The position numbers and the translations under genes were made by a program. From NCBI GenBank assembly GCA_030652255.1, contig JAUSAZ010000175.1:1-64000 (forward strand): a stretch of 64,000 bases of DNA, read 5' to 3'. The notes under the pieces are model-generated. The model made no database searches. It was not told the origin of the DNA and saw only the letters and a list, made by a program, of their open reading frames with translations. The stretch is from Myxococcales bacterium (GTDB lineage: Bacteria; Myxococcota_A; Polyangia; Polyangiales; Ga0077539). Shown in pieces: positions 1 through 8,220 of this stretch. Each line of letters starts with the position of its first letter. The first letter of the stretch is position 1.

Positions 1-76
1 CGTTGCGAGCGTCGGGGATCGCGGCGTCCCCGAACTCGGACTCGGCCCACTCATGGGTGTCGATGAGGGTGTCCAT
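1..76 (-). CDS. IS4-family (Tn5/IS50-like) transposase, N-terminal fragment cut by window edge
   Basis: An ATG at 76 reads leftward off the window for 25 codons. Residues 10-24 follow the spacing W-A-x3-F-x2-A-A-x2-D-x-R, which is the hallmark of the N-terminal DNA-binding domain of Tn5/IS50-type transposases (compare WAKSVFSSAALGDPRR in Tn5). The catalytic DDE domain would lie outside the window, so completeness cannot be judged. The start is the only in-frame ATG before the motif. It is probably a full or decayed insertion sequence whose outer end lies just to the right. The call rests on a short stretch of sequence but the motif spacing is exact. Confidence 0.6.
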   Translation of the reverse strand, partial: MDTLIDTHEWAESEFGDAAIPDARN

Positions 77-440
77 GACGAATCATGGGCCGAGCGAAAA
101 CTGCGGGCATTCCCGGCACAAATGAGACCAGAGGACAGGACACCGTCCGGGGCGGCCATCCTGTTCTTGCCTGGGGTGACGCGCCAACGCGCGGAACCCC
201 AGCCTGAAAGCGAGTTGCGCACGATCAGGGCAACGATGGGATCGGATGATGGGGGCAGGGCTCAGGAGACTGATGGGTTGGTGCTCAGATTGACAGGAGG
301 CGAGGCCCCTCGGTCGACCCCCCACGTTGCGGGCGTCGGAGCCCTGCGCCCATCATCCGATGGGGGTGAGGGCACGCGGCAGCGGGGAAGGGGGGCCACG
401 AAATCAAGCGGTTCTGGCACCGTCGCCCTGGGGGAGGGCG
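77..440. other. Non-coding region: transposase upstream region, possible IS end, inverted repeat
   Basis: No convincing gene is present; open frames here are antisense or unsupported. The stretch separates the transposase start from the stop codon of the membrane-protein gene at 441. On the minus strand a CTGTC-type end begins at 297 (read leftward CTGTCAATCTGAGC), resembling the CTGnC termini of Tn5-like elements. It is a candidate outer end of the element, but the other end is not in the window and no target duplication can be tested. A 23-bp inverted repeat (separate entry) straddles this point. Confidence 0.4.
241..361. repeat. 23-bp inverted repeat with 75-bp spacer
   Basis: Bases 241-263 and 339-361 are reverse complements with one mismatch (core ATCGGATGATGGG). 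The spacer of 75 bases is too long for a normal intrinsic terminator. It lies downstream of the membrane-protein gene ending at 441 and upstream of the transposase fragment. It could be a relic of element ends or a protein-binding dyad; the sequence does not decide. Confidence 0.75.
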
Positions 441-1868
441 TCATGGTCGGGCAACGAGGTGTGGGAGGCGTGAGCGCAGCGCCAGAAGCAGATGAGCGTG
501 ACCCGCGACGGACCGGTCCAGATGCCGCAATCGGGTGCCGTCGGAGAGGGTGATGGTCAGCGGGCGAGGGTCGCGCCCCTCGGGAAGGGAGAGCGCGACG
601 ACGTCGCTCCAGGTGAATCGGCGGCGGTGACGCAGCCCGCTCCAGATGCAGCCGGCGGGGGAGACCTCGATGAAGAGCGCCGCGCGCGCGACGCGGTGAA
701 CGAGCACCGCGAGCGCGGCGAGGCCCGCGACGAGGAGCATGCGTCGGGGCTCGATGGAGAGCGGCGCGTCGTCAGGGCGCATCGCCGCGCTGATGAGGAG
801 GGGGAAGCTGACGAGGAAGACCGAGAGCACGTCGACGAGCCAGGGCGCGAATCCGAAGACGCGCAGTCGGTGTCGGAAGGTCTCGGGGGCCGTTGCGCCC
901 GGGCGGTCGCCGCGCTGCCCCTCCTCGGAGGCCGCCCACGTCTCCCGCACGGTTGGCGGGATACGCTCGGCCACGACGAAGGCGATGCCATTGTGGAGGG
1001 CGAGGGGACCAGCCACGAAGCTCGCGGAGACGGCCTCGACCCGCAGGCGGTCGACCCCGTGGCCGCGCTCGCGAAGCACCGAGACGACCTCATCCCACCG
1101 GGCGGAGGCGTGGTCCTCGCCGCGCCGGACCCTGAAGCCGCGGGCATCAAGCGTGACCACGTCCCTCGTCGGGTCGCGGAACCAATCGCGGAAGGTCCGA
1201 AGGGCGTCGAGGCATCCGACGACCGCTGGGATGAGGCCAATCGACGCGAACGCGAGCGGGGCGCCGAGGTCGCCTCGAGTTCGGGCGACACCCAGCACGA
1301 CCGCAAAACCCCCGCCGACGAAGCCGAGCAGCAGCGCGAGCGCCATCCCTGCGGTGAGCCCTTGGCGGATCAGATCGAAGCGGGAGCGCTCGCCGAAGGT
1401 GATCGGAACGTCCGCGGTGCGATCGCCAACGGAGCGGTAGGCGCCGCGGTCGGTCGAGGCGAGGGCCAGGTCGTGCAGCGCTGCGGCCTCGCGCCACGAC
1501 GAGTCCCAGGTGAGAGAACGGCCGCTCGCGAAGATGACCCCGTAGTGGGTCCCGGCGACGCCGCGCGGATGGCGCGCGCGTACCTCGCGTACCTCTGACC
1601 AGGCAGCGTGCCGACGCCGACCGAGAGAGTCCCGCCAGGAGATCCCGCGGGCGTCGGCGCGGTAGCCGTTGGTGAAGACGCCTGCGAGCAGCAACGCGCC
1701 GAACAGGGAGAGCGCGGCGAAGAAGGCGACAACGCCGAAGGGAGGTGTCCGAAGATCCTCGACGAGCAGCAGCAGCCACGGGGAGAAGAACATCCCCGCC
1801 AATGGCACCGATACGACGAGGACCCAGGTTGGTAGTCGACAGTGAACCGCTGCGTCGTCGGTCGTCAT
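441..1868 (-). CDS. Integral membrane protein with three [2 TM + PH-like] units
   Basis: This 475-residue protein is of unknown function. Three similar units can be read. Each has two hydrophobic segments followed by a roughly 80-residue soluble section with a conserved W-[SD]-[ED]-V turn (WSEV, WDEV, WSDV), preceded by a G-x-x-W/V-R strand and an arginine-rich strand. This is the look of bacterial PH-like domains found after TM pairs in YdbS/DUF304-type proteins. The start at 1868 is preferred over an upstream ATG at 1952 because GGGAGG lies 8 bases ahead of it. It stands alone, 99 bases from the antiporter start side of the next operon. The family assignment is inference from layout and motif, not recognition of a named protein. 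Confidence 0.7.
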   Translation of the reverse strand: MTTDDAAVHCRLPTWVLVVSVPLAGMFFSPWLLLLVEDLRTPPFGVVAFFAALSLFGALLLAGVFTNGYRADARGISWRDSLGRRRHAAWSEVREVRARHPRGVAGTHYGVIFASGRSLTWDSSWREAAALHDLALASTDRGAYRSVGDRTADVPITFGERSRFDLIRQGLTAGMALALLLGFVGGGFAVVLGVARTRGDLGAPLAFASIGLIPAVVGCLDALRTFRDWFRDPTRDVVTLDARGFRVRRGEDHASARWDEVVSVLRERGHGVDRLRVEAVSASFVAGPLALHNGIAFVVAERIPPTVRETWAASEEGQRGDRPGATAPETFRHRLRVFGFAPWLVDVLSVFLVSFPLLISAAMRPDDAPLSIEPRRMLLVAGLAALAVLVHRVARAALFIEVSPAGCIWSGLRHRRRFTWSDVVALSLPEGRDPRPLTITLSDGTRLRHLDRSVAGHAHLLLALRSRLPHLVARP

Positions 1869-1967
1869 GGGGGCCACCTCCCGGGTGCGCTCGAGGGCCG
1901 CCGACGCTAGCGCGTGGTCGGGTCCGGGCAAACCGCGTCGCGTTCGCCTCACCGCGCGCCCCGGCCC

Positions 1968-3197
1968 TCACCCCACCAGGTGCAGCAGCCCCAGCGCGAG
2001 CCCCGTGGACACCACCGTCACGGGCACCCCCACCTTCAGGTACTCGACGAAGCCCACGCGGGCCTTCGCCTGCTCGAAGACGATCACGTTGGCCACCGAG
2101 CCCAGCAGCGTGAGGTTGCCCGCGAGCGTCGCCACCAGGGCCGTCACCGTCCAGGCCCGCTCGGCGTCGGGGAAGGTGCGGATCCACGGCTCCAGCAGCA
2201 GGATGAGCGGCACGTTGCTCACGATCTGCGAGCCCACCGCGATGGTCGGCACCAGCAGCGCCTCGGCGCCTGCGCCCGTCGTCGGGCCGAGGGCCGCGAG
2301 GGCCAGCGCGGGCAGCCCCGTCTGCCGCAGCGCCGCCACCGAGATGAACAGCCCCGCGAAGAAGAGCGGCACGCTCCACTCGACCAGCGACAGCACCTTG
2401 TGGGCCCGCTCGCGCGAGGCGATGAGGGCGAGCGACGCGCCCGCCAGCGCGCTCCACGCCAGCGGCGCGCCCGCGAGGTTGGCGGCGACCACCACCGCCA
2501 CCGCCATCACCGTGCCCGGCAGCATCCATGGGGCGCTGTCCCCGGGCGCCGGCTCCGTCTCGGGCGATGCATCCCCGGTCAGGCGTGCGCGAAACACCCA
2601 ATGGAGGATCGCCGCCGTGACGCCCAGCGCGGCCAGCGTGGGGAGCGCCGCGTGCGCGAGGTATCCCCGGTAGGTGAGCCCCGAGAGCCGCGCGACGAGC
2701 ATGTTCTGGGGGTTGCCGCCCAGCGTCAGGGCGCTGCCCGCGTTGGAGCCCATCGCCACCGCGAAGAGCAGCGGCCGCACCGCGGCGCCCGAGCGCCTCG
2801 CGAGGACCACCACCAGCGGCGTCGCCAGCACGCACACCGCGTCGTTGACCAGCACCGCCGAGAGCAGCCCCGCGCCGAGGGTCACGGCGTACAACAGCGC
2901 GACGGGGGAGCGCAGGCGCGCGGCGAGGAAGCCCGTCGCGCGCTCGAAGAAGCCCGCCTCCCCGAGGGCCGACGAGACGATCATCATCGCCACGAGGAGC
3001 GCGATGGTGTTGGGCTCGACGGCGTGCAGCGCGGCGTCTGGCGAGAGGCCGTGGTGCCCCGCGAAGTGCCCGGCGATCACCAGCGCCGTGGCGCCCACCA
3101 GGGCGAGGGCGGGCCGGCCGATGGGGAGCATCGCCACCCGGCGCGCGCTGATGCCCGCGTAGGTGAGCGCGAAGAGCGTGAGGATGACCCAGCGCAA
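1968..3197 (-). CDS. ArsB/NhaD-type anion or Na+/H+ antiporter permease
   Basis: A 409-residue polytopic protein of the ArsB/NhaD (ion transporter) superfamily. Typical features are about 11 hydrophobic segments, a central N-x-G-[SG]-A-L-T-x-G-x-P-Q-N motif (from NAGSALTLGGNPQN), a VLVNDAVCVL helix, and a late SNVPLILLLEP helix. It is the last gene of the isc operon, starting 17 bases after the ferredoxin stop, so it is likely cotranscribed. No ATG is available near the ferredoxin end; the TTG at 3197 keeps the first TM (RWVILTLFALTYAG), while the next ATG at 3131 would shorten it. The substrate (Na+, arsenite, carboxylate) cannot be told from sequence. Its link to Fe-S assembly is unexplained. 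Confidence 0.75.
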   Translation of the reverse strand: MRWVILTLFALTYAGISARRVAMLPIGRPALALVGATALVIAGHFAGHHGLSPDAALHAVEPNTIALLVAMMIVSSALGEAGFFERATGFLAARLRSPVALLYAVTLGAGLLSAVLVNDAVCVLATPLVVVLARRSGAAVRPLLFAVAMGSNAGSALTLGGNPQNMLVARLSGLTYRGYLAHAALPTLAALGVTAAILHWVFRARLTGDASPETEPAPGDSAPWMLPGTVMAVAVVVAANLAGAPLAWSALAGASLALIASRERAHKVLSLVEWSVPLFFAGLFISVAALRQTGLPALALAALGPTTGAGAEALLVPTIAVGSQIVSNVPLILLLEPWIRTFPDAERAWTVTALVATLAGNLTLLGSVANVIVFEQAKARVGFVEYLKVGVPVTVVSTGLALGLLHLVG

Positions 3198-3214
3198 CGG
3201 ACGGGGGAGGTGGG

Positions 3215-3622
3215 CTACGGCTTGGGCTCGGGCTTCGTGCGGGGCGACCCCGTGAGCTTGATGCGCTCGTCGCGGGCGTGCCGCTCTCGCGGGTGCTCGT
3301 TGTACCAGGTCTCGTACGACTCCCGGGTGATGAAGAGCTCGACGTGGCCCTCGCGCTCGATCTTCGCCTGGCAGCCGAGGCGCGAGATGGCCACCACGTC
3401 GAAGGCCTTGTCGAGGATGTCGTTCTCCTCGTCCTCCATCTCCGAGAGCAGCCCGAAGCCCTGCTTCACGTGCACGTGGCAGGTCGAGCAGCCGCACACC
3501 CCGCCGCAGGCCGAGCCCTCCGGGGCGTTGGCCTTCACCGCGGCCTCGAGCAGCGTGGTGCCGAGCGGCACCTCGACCTCCACCTCACCATCGTCCGTGT
3601 TGAGGAAGCGAACCGTCGCCAT
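3215..3622 (-). CDS. fdx: ISC-type [2Fe-2S] ferredoxin with C-terminal extension
   Basis: A 135-residue adrenodoxin-like ferredoxin that supplies electrons or sulfur-reducing equivalents during Fe-S cluster assembly. Cluster ligands follow the C-x5-C-x2-C...C pattern at Cys39, Cys45, Cys48 and Cys84, with an additional Cys43, matching E. coli Fdx. The family is usually about 111 residues; here a charged tail of about 25 residues (rich in R, E, K and P) extends beyond the fold. The start ATG overlaps the hscA stop as TGATG at 3620-3624, so translation is probably coupled. It is the penultimate gene of the isc operon. Confidence 0.93.
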   Translation of the reverse strand: MATVRFLNTDDGEVEVEVPLGTTLLEAAVKANAPEGSACGGVCGCSTCHVHVKQGFGLLSEMEDEENDILDKAFDVVAISRLGCQAKIEREGHVELFITRESYETWYNEHPRERHARDERIKLTGSPRTKPEPKP

Positions 3623-5562
3623 CACCGCGTCTCCTTGTCGGTCTCCGCGTCCTTCGCGTACGAGGCCGCGAGGTGCGGGTGCTCGGGCCGATCCTTCACC
3701 GTGTCCTCGATCTCGGCCACGGCGCGGCCCTTCATCGCCTGCTGCACCGCGCGGTCCATCCGGCGCTCGGCCAGGGGTTGCGTCGCGCGGTCGAGCCCCT
3801 CGGTGCGCAGGTGCACCTTCTTCCCGTCCTGCGCCGCGATGACCTCGCGCAGCGCCCTCATCGCCCCGTCGAGCTCCGCGCGCTCGTCCTCGTCGAGCAG
3901 GTCGCCGTCGACCCGCAGCGCCGCCTCCGTGGCCGCGATCACCCGCTCGGCGTCCGTGATGCGCTCGCGCAGCTGCCGCGTCGCGAGGTCGGACTCCGCG
4001 TGCTCGTAGGACTCCAGTAGCATCCGCTCGACGTCGTCGCCGCTCAGCCCGAAGGAGGGCGTCACCTCGATGCGCTGCTCGATGCCCGTGTTGAGCTCGC
4101 GCGCGGTCACCGTGAGCATCCCGTCGGCGTCGACGCGGAAGGTCACCTCCAGCTTCGCCGCCCCGGCGGGCAGCGGCGGAATGCCCCGGAGGACGAACTT
4201 CGCGAGCGAGCGGTTGTCCGCGGCCAGCTCGCGCTCGCCCTGCACCACGTGCAGCTCGAAGCCCGTCTGCCCGTCGGCGTAGGTGGTGAACTGCTGCGCC
4301 CTCCCCGCGGGGATGGTGGTGTTGCGCGGGAGTATCTTCTCCGCCACGCCCCCCATGGTCTCCAGGCCCAGCGAGAGGGGGATGACGTCGAGGATGAGCG
4401 CGTCGTCCTTCGCACCGTCGCCCGCGAGCAGGTCGGCCTGGATGGCCGCGCCGAAGGCCACCACCTGGTCGGGGTCGATGTCCGAGAGGGGCTCCTGCCC
4501 GAAGAGCTTCTTCACGTGCTCGCGCACGGCCGGCACGCGGGTGCTGCCACCCACCAGGATCACCCCGTCGACCTCCTCGGGGCGCAGGCCGGCGTCGCGG
4601 AGCGCGCGCTTCACCGCGGGGGTGGTCCGCTCGACGACGGGCCGCACGAGGTCTTCGAACTCCGTGCGACGGATGGAGCGCTCGAAGCTCAGCTCGCCGG
4701 CGGTCACGGCGATGACGGTGGTGGGGCGGTCGGTGAGCTCGTGCTTGGCCACCCGGGCGGCGTCGAGGGCCGCGCGCACCAGCTCGGGCGAGGCCGTCGC
4801 CGGGTCGACCCCCATGTGGCCGAGGGCCCACTCGGCGAAGAGGCGGTCCATGTCGTCGCCGCCGAGCTGCGCGTCGCCGCCCGTGGAGCGCACCTGGAAG
4901 ACCCCGTCGTCGAGCGAGAGGATGGTGACGTCGAAGGTTCCGCCGCCGAGGTCGAAGACCGCGAAGGTGCCCCGGGTGCGGCCCTTGTCGAGCCCGTAGG
5001 CGAGCGCCGCGGCGGTGGGCTCGTTGAGCAGCCGCAGCACCTCCAGGCCCGCGAGCTTCGCGGCGTCCTTGGTGGCCTGCCGCTGGGCCTCGTCGAAGTA
5101 CGCCGGGACCGTGATGACCGCGCCGCCCACGGTGCGCAGCTTCGCCTCGGCGTTGGTGCGCAGCACCCGGAGGATCTCCGCGGACACCTCGACCGGGGTC
5201 ACCGCGCGGCCGCGCACCTTGAAGCGCACGCTGTTGGACTCGCCGGGCCCGGGCATGGCGAAGTCGTAGGGCCCGAGCCGCGTGGTCTCCGGGTCGTCGG
5301 CGCCGCGGCCCATGAAGCGCTTCGCGGACACCAGGGTCTCGCGCGGGTGCAGCGCCGCCTTGCCCTTCGCCTCGGTGCCCACCATCACGCCGCCGTGTTC
5401 GAGGTAGTGCACCACGCTGGGGAGCAGCGGGCTCAGGTCGCAGTCGAGCACGCACTCCGGGCGGCCGTCGACCATGTGCGCGACCAGCGAGTGGGTGGTG
5501 CCGAGGTCGATGCCGATGGGGGTCGGCGGAGCAACGGGGTCGAAGATCTGGAAGAGCGCCAT
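3622..5562 (-). CDS. hscA: Fe-S assembly Hsp70 chaperone HscA
   Basis: A 646-residue Hsp70 with the actin-like ATPase signature IGIDLGTTHSLVA near residue 17, FDLGGGTFDVTILSLDDG around residue 195, and VILVGGSTRVPAVREHV in the second nucleotide lobe. A beta-sandwich substrate domain and helical lid follow. HscA binds the LPPVK motif of IscU and, with HscB, drives cluster transfer to client proteins. The identity as HscA rather than DnaK rests on length and position between hscB and fdx. It starts 31 bases after hscB and overlaps fdx by one base. Confidence 0.93.
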   Translation of the reverse strand: MALFQIFDPVAPPTPIGIDLGTTHSLVAHMVDGRPECVLDCDLSPLLPSVVHYLEHGGVMVGTEAKGKAALHPRETLVSAKRFMGRGADDPETTRLGPYDFAMPGPGESNSVRFKVRGRAVTPVEVSAEILRVLRTNAEAKLRTVGGAVITVPAYFDEAQRQATKDAAKLAGLEVLRLLNEPTAAALAYGLDKGRTRGTFAVFDLGGGTFDVTILSLDDGVFQVRSTGGDAQLGGDDMDRLFAEWALGHMGVDPATASPELVRAALDAARVAKHELTDRPTTVIAVTAGELSFERSIRRTEFEDLVRPVVERTTPAVKRALRDAGLRPEEVDGVILVGGSTRVPAVREHVKKLFGQEPLSDIDPDQVVAFGAAIQADLLAGDGAKDDALILDVIPLSLGLETMGGVAEKILPRNTTIPAGRAQQFTTYADGQTGFELHVVQGERELAADNRSLAKFVLRGIPPLPAGAAKLEVTFRVDADGMLTVTARELNTGIEQRIEVTPSFGLSGDDVERMLLESYEHAESDLATRQLRERITDAERVIAATEAALRVDGDLLDEDERAELDGAMRALREVIAAQDGKKVHLRTEGLDRATQPLAERRMDRAVQQAMKGRAVAEIEDTVKDRPEHPHLAASYAKDAETDKETR

Positions 5563-5593
5563 CGGTTTACGAGCCCTGATAGGGGAGGAAGTC

Positions 5594-6106
5594 TCAGTAG
5601 TCGAGCGCGGCGTCGGCTTCGTCTTCGAAGCGACGGAAGTATTTCAATCGCACCAGCGCGTCGCGGGCCCGGCCGAGGGCCGCCGCGTCGGGCGCGTCGT
5701 CGGCGTCGAAGGCCGACGCGAGCGCGGACTCCTCGGCGCGCGATCGGGCGCGCACCTGATCGAGCAGGGCCGCGACCTTGTGGGGTGAGCGCCGGGCCTC
5801 GTCGAGGGCCTCGCGGAGGTCCATCACCTCCATGAGGAGGGCGGGCGCGGGGCGGTCGGCGTCGCCCACCGAGAGGCCGTGGAGGGTGAGCAGCGCCTCG
5901 GCGCGGGTGAGGGGGTCGCGCAGCGCGCGGAAGGCCTCGTTGACGGCGACGGCGCGCTCGAGGGCCATGCGCCGCTCGCCCGGCGGGGCCTGCACGTAGC
6001 GGTCGGGGTGGAGCGTGCGGGAGAGGTCGCGGTGGCGCTGCTCGAGGGCGGCGCGGTCGAGGGAGAAGCGCCGCGCAAGCCCGAGGAGCTCGAAGGGGTC
6101 GGTCAT
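5594..6106 (-). CDS. hscB: Fe-S assembly J-domain co-chaperone HscB
   Basis: A 170-residue protein with an N-terminal J domain. It opens MTDPFELLGL and carries the invariant HPD tripeptide in TLHPDRY at about residue 34. A three-helix C-terminal domain (about residues 90-170) would bind IscU. HscB stimulates the HscA ATPase and delivers IscU-bound clusters. Length and neighbours (iscA upstream, hscA downstream) match the canonical isc order. The C-terminal half is poorly conserved in sequence, as is usual for the family. Confidence 0.9.
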   Translation of the reverse strand: MTDPFELLGLARRFSLDRAALEQRHRDLSRTLHPDRYVQAPPGERRMALERAVAVNEAFRALRDPLTRAEALLTLHGLSVGDADRPAPALLMEVMDLREALDEARRSPHKVAALLDQVRARSRAEESALASAFDADDAPDAAALGRARDALVRLKYFRRFEDEADAALDY

Positions 6107-6170
6107 GGTCGGCGCTCGATGGGTTGCGGAGGTGGTGGTGGGACGAGCGGAGGGAAGGCGCGCCCGAGGC

Positions 6171-6509
6171 TCAGACGCCGAAGCTCTCGCCGCAGCCGCA
6201 GCCGGTGGCCTCCTGCGGGTTCACGAACTTGAACCCGTGCTGCATGAGCTTCACCTCGTAGTCGAGCGTGGTGCCGTTGAGGAACACCAGGGACTTCGGG
6301 TCGACCACGACGCGCAGGCCGTCGAAGTCGAAGAGCTGGTCGCGGGTGCCCTGCTTGTCGGCGAACTCGATCACATAGGAGAAGCCCGAGCAGCCGCCGC
6401 CGCGCACGCCCAGCCGCAGGGCCGCGCCCGGCGTCCCCCGCTTCGCGAGGGCCTCCTTGGCCTTCTCTACCGCCTTCGGGGTCAACTGCACTGCCAGCTC
6501 GGTCGCCAT
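6171..6509 (-). CDS. iscA: A-type Fe-S carrier protein
   Basis: A 112-residue A-type carrier with the three invariant cysteines: Cys40 in the GGGCSGF loop and Cys104/Cys106 in a C-terminal C-G-C-G-E-S-F motif. It accepts clusters from IscU/HscAB and passes them to [4Fe-4S] targets. The start at 6509 has GGAGGCG 5-11 bases upstream, ahead of ATGGCGACC. It lies 29 bases after iscU and 64 bases before hscB. IscA and ErpA-like proteins cannot be told apart with certainty from sequence; the operon position favours IscA. Confidence 0.92.
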   Translation of the reverse strand: MATELAVQLTPKAVEKAKEALAKRGTPGAALRLGVRGGGCSGFSYVIEFADKQGTRDQLFDFDGLRVVVDPKSLVFLNGTTLDYEVKLMQHGFKFVNPQEATGCGCGESFGV

Positions 6510-6538
6510 CACTCGCCTCCTGTCTCCCTCGTCGCAGC

Positions 6539-6934
6539 CTACGCGCCGCGCTTCGCCGACTGCTTCTTGCGGAAATCCTCGATCGCGCTCTTGATCGCGT
6601 CCTCGGCCAGCACCGAGCAGTGGATCTTCACCGGCGGGAGGTTGAGCTCCTTCACGATGTCGGTGTTGCGGATCGCCGAGGCCTCGTCGAGCGTACGCCC
6701 CTTCAGCCACTCGGTGGCCAGCGACGAGCTCGCGATCGCCGACCCGCAGCCGAAGGTCTTGAACTTCGCGTCCTCGATCACCCCGGCGTCGCTCACCTTG
6801 ATCTGCAGCCGCATCACGTCGCCGCAGGCGGGCGCGCCCACGAGCCCGGTGCCCACGTTGGGGTCTTCCTTGTCGAGGGTGCCGACGTTGCGCGGGTTCT
6901 CCGCGTGCTCGATGACCTTTTCGCTGTATGCCAT
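6539..6934 (-). CDS. iscU: Fe-S cluster scaffold protein IscU
   Basis: A 131-residue scaffold on which IscS-derived sulfur and iron assemble into a [2Fe-2S] cluster. The three ligand cysteines are Cys37 (PACGD), Cys63 (FGCGSA) and Cys106 (HCSVLAEDA). The LPPVK motif that HscA recognises is present just before the third cysteine (NLPPVKIHC). It sits 35 bases downstream of iscS. All residues needed for function are intact. Confidence 0.95.
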   Translation of the reverse strand: MAYSEKVIEHAENPRNVGTLDKEDPNVGTGLVGAPACGDVMRLQIKVSDAGVIEDAKFKTFGCGSAIASSSLATEWLKGRTLDEASAIRNTDIVKELNLPPVKIHCSVLAEDAIKSAIEDFRKKQSAKRGA

Positions 6935-6969
6935 GACGGTATTCCTTCTTCTCTATCCGTTGCGAAAGC

Positions 6970-8199
6970 TCAGTGCGCCGTCCAGGCGATGTCCTTGAGG
7001 TTCACGCCCTCCCTGGCCATCTCGTAGAGCGGCGACAGGTCGCGGAGCTTCTTGACCTTGTTGACCACGAGGTCGCCCACGTAGTCGACCTCCTCCTCCG
7101 TCGTGAAGCGCCCGAGGCCGAAGCGGATGCTCGTGTGCGCGAGCTCCTCCTCGACGCCCAGCGCCCGGAGCACGTACGAGGGCTCGAGCGACGAGCTCGT
7201 GCACGCGCTGCCCGACGACACCGCGACGTCCTTGATGGCCATCATCAGCCCCTCGCCCTCGACGTACGAGAACGACACGTTGAGGTTGTTGGGCAGCCGC
7301 CGCGCGTCGTCCCACGCGCCGTTGATGTGGCACTCGTCGAGCTCGGCGAAGAGCCGGTCCTTGAGCCGGTTGCGCAGGCCCTTGATGCGCGCGGCCTCCT
7401 CGCGCCACTCCTTCGTGAGGATCTCGCAGGCCTTGCCGAACCCGACGATGCCCGGGACGTTGAGCGTGCCCGAGCGGTTGCCGCGCTCGTGGCCGCCGCC
7501 GTCGATCTGCGCCGTCAGCCGCACCCGGGGCCGGGCCCGGCGCACGTAGAGCGCCCCGACGCCCTTCGGGCCGTAGATCTTGTGCGCCGTGATGGACGCG
7601 AGGTCGACGCCCATGTCCTTCACGCTGAACTCCGTCTTGCCGACGCCCTGCACCGCGTCGCAGTGGAAGATCACCCCGCGCTCCTTGCAGAGCGCGCCGA
7701 TCTCCTTGATGGGCTGCACGGTGCCGACCTCGTTGTTGGCGAGCATCACCGACACCAGGATGGTCTTGTCGGTGATGGCCGCGCGCACGTCGTCGACGGA
7801 GACCACGCCTTCGGGGCCGACGTCGAGGTAGGTCACCTCGTAGCCCTCCTTCTCCAGGCGCTTGCAGGTGTCGAGCGCGGCCTTGTGCTCGATCTTCGTC
7901 GTGATGATGTGGTTGCCCTTGTCGCGGTAGAACTCCGCCACGCCCTTGATGGCGAGGTTGATGCTCTCCGTCGCCCCGGACGTGAACACGATCTCCTCGG
8001 GCTTCTCGGCGCCGATGAGGGTGGCCACCTGCTCGCGGGCGTAGTTGACGGCCTCCTCGGCGGTCCACCCGAACTTGTGCGAGCGCGACGCCGCGTTGCC
8101 GAAGTGCTCGGTGAAGTACGGCAGCATCGTCTCGAGCACCCGCGGGTCCATCGGCGTGGTCGCGTGGTTGTCCATGTAGATCGGGAACTTGAGGGACAT
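6970..8199 (-). CDS. iscS: Cysteine desulfurase IscS
   Basis: A 409-residue PLP-dependent class V aminotransferase-fold enzyme that converts cysteine to alanine and an enzyme persulfide. The PLP lysine is K207 in SITAHKIYGPKG, and the persulfide-forming cysteine is C333 in the SSGSACTSSSLEP loop. The N-terminal MDNHATTPMDPRVLE motif is canonical. Length and loop type fit group I IscS/NifS rather than SufS. It is the second gene of the operon, 21 bases after the MerR-type regulator. Confidence 0.95.
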   Translation of the reverse strand: MSLKFPIYMDNHATTPMDPRVLETMLPYFTEHFGNAASRSHKFGWTAEEAVNYAREQVATLIGAEKPEEIVFTSGATESINLAIKGVAEFYRDKGNHIITTKIEHKAALDTCKRLEKEGYEVTYLDVGPEGVVSVDDVRAAITDKTILVSVMLANNEVGTVQPIKEIGALCKERGVIFHCDAVQGVGKTEFSVKDMGVDLASITAHKIYGPKGVGALYVRRARPRVRLTAQIDGGGHERGNRSGTLNVPGIVGFGKACEILTKEWREEAARIKGLRNRLKDRLFAELDECHINGAWDDARRLPNNLNVSFSYVEGEGLMMAIKDVAVSSGSACTSSSLEPSYVLRALGVEEELAHTSIRFGLGRFTTEEEVDYVGDLVVNKVKKLRDLSPLYEMAREGVNLKDIAWTAH

Positions 8200-8220
8200 C
8201 GTCTTGGATCTCCGTGGTCG

